DNA from: Lachnospiraceae bacterium
Lineage (GTDB): Bacteria > Bacillota > Clostridia > Lachnospirales > Lachnospiraceae
DNA length: 64,000 nt
Assembly (NCBI GenBank): GCA_910575565.1
Contig: CAJTFL010000003.1
Location: forward strand, 342,519 to 406,518
Direction of reading: 5' to 3'
Shown here: piece by piece, positions 61,415 through 64,000 of the stretch
Position numbering within the stretch: position 1 is the first letter of the stretch
How the letters are laid out: each line of letters opens with the position of its first letter
The notes under the pieces: model-generated
The model's input: only the letters and a program-made list of their open reading frames with translations
What the model was told of the DNA's origin: nothing
Database searches by the model: none
Program-made: the position numbers and the translations under genes

Positions 61415-62508
61415 AACGCTTAAAATTGTTTCCGAAGATATTTCTCTATACCATGAGCATCATGTTATTTGTCGTTGTTGTCACGCATGGGCTGATCTAT
61501 CTGCTTGCCCCACAGATGCAGCTTGCATTGAGTACCCAAGATGATGTTGTTGTCAGCATCCGGCAGGAGCAGTTTGTGACCGAGGCAGTAGAAAAAGCCC
61601 TGCCTATCTCGTTAAGCTGTTCCCTGCTGATTTCCGTTGTCTGTTCCCTCCTGTTTTCCAAAGCGATTGCCGACCCTATCAAGAAGATTTCTGCGTCAAC
61701 CGAGCAGATGATGAAATTAGACCACGGAGCAAACTGCTCTATTCATACCAAGGATGAAATCGGTACATTGGCGCAGAATGTCAATGACCTATATTCTAAT
61801 CTGCTGTCCACCATCGAACATCTGGAGCGGGAAAAGGACGCTGTGCGGGATATGGAGCGGGCCAAGGCGGACTTCCTGCGGGCGGCGTCCCATGAACTGA
61901 AAACACCTGTGACCACATTGAACGCCACCCTGGAAAATATGATTTTAGGCGTTGGGAAGTATCAGGATTACGCTGCCTATCTCCCGGAGTGCAAGGAAAT
62001 GGTGGAGCAGCTTTCCGGGATGATACATGAAATTCTGGAAACCTCCAAGCTGAATTTGATCGCCGAACCGCCAAAACAGGTTGATGTGTCTGAACTGCTG
62101 GCGGAACTATGTGAACCCTACCAACTGATTGCGGCGGCACATCAAATTACATTCTCTCTTGACTTGCCGGAGCAGTTTTCCGCTGTGCTGCCTGTTGGCC
62201 CGTTCAGTAAAGCGGTGTCTAATATCCTCGCAAATGCTGTCGCTTATACAGAGGCCGGGAAAAATGTTTCCGTCTATATGGAGGGGCGCAGCCTTGTGGT
62301 CGAAAACGCGTGCAAGCCTATCCCTGACGATGAAATCCGCCGTCTGTTTGAACCGTTCTATCGTCCAGACTTCTCACGGAGCCGGGAGAGCGGGGGCAAC
62401 GGCCTGGGCCTCTATATCGTGGACACGCTTTTGACCTCTATGGACGTTCCCTATTTTTTTAAGCCGATGAAGTCCCCGCCGGGGATGCGTTTCACAATTC
62501 AGCTATAA
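61411..62508 (+). CDS. HAMP-domain sensor histidine kinase
   Basis: A 365-residue membrane sensor kinase. TM1 is IFLYTMSIMLFVVVVTHGLI, a short external loop follows, TM2 is ALPISLSCSLLISVVCSLLF, then HAMP (KAIADPIKKISASTEQMMKL), HisKA (FLRAASHELKTPVTTLNATL) and HATPase (FSKAVSNILANAVAYTEAG, EPFYRPDFSRSRESGGNGLG). Partner of the response regulator. The short sensor loop suggests an intramembrane or transporter-linked sensor, as in BceS-like or VanS-like kinases. Confidence 0.95.
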   Translation: MKRLKLFPKIFLYTMSIMLFVVVVTHGLIYLLAPQMQLALSTQDDVVVSIRQEQFVTEAVEKALPISLSCSLLISVVCSLLFSKAIADPIKKISASTEQMMKLDHGANCSIHTKDEIGTLAQNVNDLYSNLLSTIEHLEREKDAVRDMERAKADFLRAASHELKTPVTTLNATLENMILGVGKYQDYAAYLPECKEMVEQLSGMIHEILETSKLNLIAEPPKQVDVSELLAELCEPYQLIAAAHQITFSLDLPEQFSAVLPVGPFSKAVSNILANAVAYTEAGKNVSVYMEGRSLVVENACKPIPDDEIRRLFEPFYRPDFSRSRESGGNGLGLYIVDTLLTSMDVPYFFKPMKSPPGMRFTIQL

Positions 62509-62514
62509 ATTCGG

Positions 62515-62540
62515 AAAACTCCCCGGCTGGGGAGTTTTTC
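62515..62540 (+). terminator. Intrinsic terminator after the kinase gene
   Basis: AAAACTCCCC-GGCT-GGGGAGTTTTTC, 9-bp stem, 7 nt past the stop. Confidence 0.8.
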
Positions 62541-62564
62541 ATTTCTGCCTAAATTCCATATACG

Positions 62565-62584
62565 TTTCATACCCATTCCACATT
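62565..62584 (+). promoter_or_regulatory. Probable response-regulator binding site (copy 2)
   Basis: Identical 20-mer to 60696-60715, placed about 60 bp upstream of the truncated ABC-transporter gene. The same regulator probably controls both promoters. Confidence 0.65.
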
Positions 62585-62643
62585 GGGATGCTATTCTGCG
62601 AGTGCGTTCAGAAGAACAGCACAACAATATGGAGGTATCGACC

Positions 62644-62669
62644 ATGAGCATTTTCAAAAGGTGGATCTA
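62644..62669 (+). pseudogene. 5' end of an ABC-transporter permease gene, interrupted by IS3
   Basis: GGAGG precedes ATG 62644, then MSIFKRWIY, the start of MacB/FtsX-type permeases that follow such two-component genes. The IS3-family element begins at 62670 and supplies a stop. The rest of the gene may lie beyond the nested elements, outside the window. Confidence 0.5.
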
Positions 62670-62701
62670 TGTCAATACTTTGGACAAAAAAAGTCGAAAG
62701 A

Positions 62702-63612
62702 TTATGCTGCTTTTTTGAGTTCCTCATCCTCCTTTTGCTGAGGTGTCATATAACCAATTGCACTATGGATTCGTTTGCGGTTATACCAGCCCTCTATATA
62801 TTCAAAGATTGCCCTGCGGGCCTCTTGCGAATCTTGATAAGTATGAAGATAGATTTCTTCCTTTTTCAGTACAGAATGGAACGATTCGATACAAGCATTG
62901 TCATAAGGATTTCCCTTTCGGCTAAATGAATGCCGTATCTCCCTGCTGTTCAGGAACTTCTCAAATGATTGGCTTGTATACTGGCTTCCCAAGTCGCTGT
63001 GAAGAATGATCCCTCTAGTCTCCCTGACATTCAGACAGGCGTTCTTAACAGCTTCTACCGCCAATTCCGCTGTCATGGATGTTCCATACGCATATCCGAT
63101 GATCTTACGGCTGCACAAGTCCATTACTGATGCCAGATAGGTCCATCCCTCTTTTTGTACATGGATATAGGTAATATCGGTACACCATTTCTGGTTGATG
63201 GTTTCCGTCTCGAAATCACGTTTCAGAATATTTTCTTTATAATCTGGAACGGTTCCGTGATTGGCATGATGGTTGTATTTCTTTACTACAACAGAGCGCA
63301 GTCCCTGCTTTGCCATATGCCGCTGAACCCGTTTTATGCTGCAGGGAATCCCGCTGCCATTGAGGGTACGGCATATTTTAACTGCCCCATACCGCTGCTT
63401 TGAATCTTCATAAGCTTCCTTTACCTTCTGGCTGAATTCCTCATATTCCTTCTTCCGGTTTGAGGGTACACAAACCAGAGCTTTGTAATAGGTACTCCTT
63501 GGAAATTTCAGGGCACTGCAAAGCTGGGATACCGTATAATGGGTTAAGTTTTGCTGGATAAAAGAAACAATCTCAGCTATTGTTCTTTTGCGAATATGGC
63601 GGTCGCTTTTTT
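62702..63612 (-). CDS. IS3-family transposase OrfB (DDE), read by -1 frameshift
   Basis: About 303 residues if joined to orfA at the A7G run (minus; T7 at 63607-63613 on plus): IAEIVSFIQQNLTHYTVSQL, an HTH_21-like KQRYGAVKICRTLNGSGIPC, then the rve domain: KWCTDITYIHVQKEG (D1), HSDLGSQYTSQSFEKFL (D2), DNACIESFHSVLKKEE (E). The fragment from ATG 63316 alone lacks the N-terminal domain. A programmed -1 shift at A7G is standard for IS3. Confidence 0.88.
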
Positions 63613-63660
63613 TAATATTTCATTTTCGATTTTAAGGCACTGGATCTCTTTCTGGAGTGG
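63577..63660 (-). pseudogene. IS3 orfA, 3' remnant of copy 1
   Basis: Encodes only the last 28 residues of OrfA (LQKEIQCLKIENEILKKATA then IFAKEQ), ending TAG at 63579-63577. The rest is displaced by copy 2. Confidence 0.7.
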
Positions 63661-64000
63661 TGTTAGTATATAAGTGTGGACAGAAAAAGTTGAACAACCT
63701 ATACGATCAAATGAAAGAGCAAAGGAGATGAAGGGCATGGCGAAAAATCAAAAATCTTACACTCCGGAGTTTAAACAGCAGATCGTGGATCTGTATAATG
63801 CCGGAGGAACCTCGTATCCACAACTGGAACGTGAATATGGCGTAAATCGGAGTACGATTAGCGGCTGGGTAAAGCAGCTTTCCCCTATCAAGGTATCAGA
63901 AGATGAAACGGTCACCCTCAAGGAGTATAAGGCTCTCCAGAAAGAAATCCAGCGCCTTAAGATCGAGAATGAAATATTAAAAAAAGCGACCGCCATATTC
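63661..64000 (+). mobile_element. IS3-family element, copy 2 (partial, opposite orientation)
   Basis: Begins TGTTAGTATATAAGTGTGGA at 63661 directly after copy 1's orfA remnant. It carries orfA on the plus strand and continues past the window edge. Confidence 0.75.
63737..64000 (+). CDS. IS3-family transposase OrfA (partial)
   Basis: At least 88 residues from ATG 63737 behind AAAGGAG. HTH_Tnp_1 domain: SYTPEFKQQIVDLYNAGGTS, then YGVNRSTISGWVKQLSP, and the leucine-zipper end KEIQRLKIENEILKKATAIF. It matches the remnant of copy 1 with only a few substitutions. It is cut by the window edge at the A7G region. Confidence 0.9.
   Translation, partial: MAKNQKSYTPEFKQQIVDLYNAGGTSYPQLEREYGVNRSTISGWVKQLSPIKVSEDETVTLKEYKALQKEIQRLKIENEILKKATAIF

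Larger units (their letters stand above)
62670..63660 (-). mobile_element. IS3-family element, copy 1 (its orfA end cut by copy 2)
   Basis: Left end TGTCAATACTTTGGACAAAA (62670-62689) is related to the inverted end of copy 2 (TGTTAGTATATAAG...TGGACAGAAAAAGTTG). It contains a complete orfB and the last 28 codons of orfA on the minus strand, and stops at 63660 where copy 2 begins. Confidence 0.75.

Noticed and set aside
1..64000. CRISPR array or tRNA genes
   Set aside because: The regular repeats found (25-bp, 44-bp, 9-bp, 20-bp iterons) lack CRISPR-type spacers, and no cloverleaf was recognised.

Overview
The window looks like chromosome of an anaerobic Clostridia, most probably a gut Lachnospiraceae. 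Pointers are strong AGGAGG ribosome binding sites with some TTG starts, rubrerythrin, the PyrK/PyrD class 1B dihydroorotate dehydrogenase, a sortase-type LPXTG surface protein, and Tn4451/Tn1549-like elements with large serine recombinases. No rRNA, tRNA or CRISPR array was seen. All family names come from reading the sequence by eye; no database was searched.

Layout. 1-7.1 kb (minus): a defence island with a type II-like Wadjet system (jetD-jetA-jetB-jetC, jetC running off the left edge) behind an Mrr-type restriction gene. 7.2-16.5 kb: a dispersed intergenic repeat, a Uma2-family nuclease, a 1491-residue LPXTG surface protein with a huge DPT repeat, a small XRE regulator with a perfect palindromic operator, and a secreted VIT-vWA protein. 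16.6-27 kb (minus): purine genes purE-purM-purN-purD behind an M29-type peptidase and small membrane proteins, then the pyrimidine operon pyrF-pyrK-pyrD-pyrE. 27.2-28.5 kb: an XRE regulator, a series of hairpins and rubrerythrin.

28.6-38.2 kb is a mobile-element graveyard: a mobilizable element with a frameshifted MobA, a clear MOBQ-type oriT, a CTCGGATAA iteron field, a GNAT cargo gene and a decapitated serine recombinase; a second iteron array; a frameshifted AT-rich membrane-protein gene; an IS110-family element; two more recombinase fragments; and two decayed genes.

38.3-51 kb (minus) is a probable sugar or sugar-acid utilization locus. It has an enolase-superfamily dehydratase, two ABC permeases, a lipoprotein binding protein, two more dehydratase paralogues, a GH106-like glycoside hydrolase, and a PrpR-like regulator whose ATPase core is degenerate. 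A good promoter with an embedded direct repeat precedes the first gene.

51.4-64 kb is a conjugative/mobilizable element: a truncated recombinase, parA, a frameshifted parB, small accessory genes, a DUF6017-type replication protein, mobC, an inserted AlbA_2 gene, a MOBP-type relaxase with a candidate oriT, an XRE regulator, and a VanRS-like two-component system. The two-component target operon is cut by an IS3-family element that is itself invaded by a second copy.

The strongest leads are the two oriTs and the iteron field, the dispersed P1/P2 repeat that marks an element junction, the 166-bp palindrome that supplies a gene's stop codon, the three-dehydratase locus with its non-canonical regulator, and a run of homopolymer frameshifts confined to mobile DNA.
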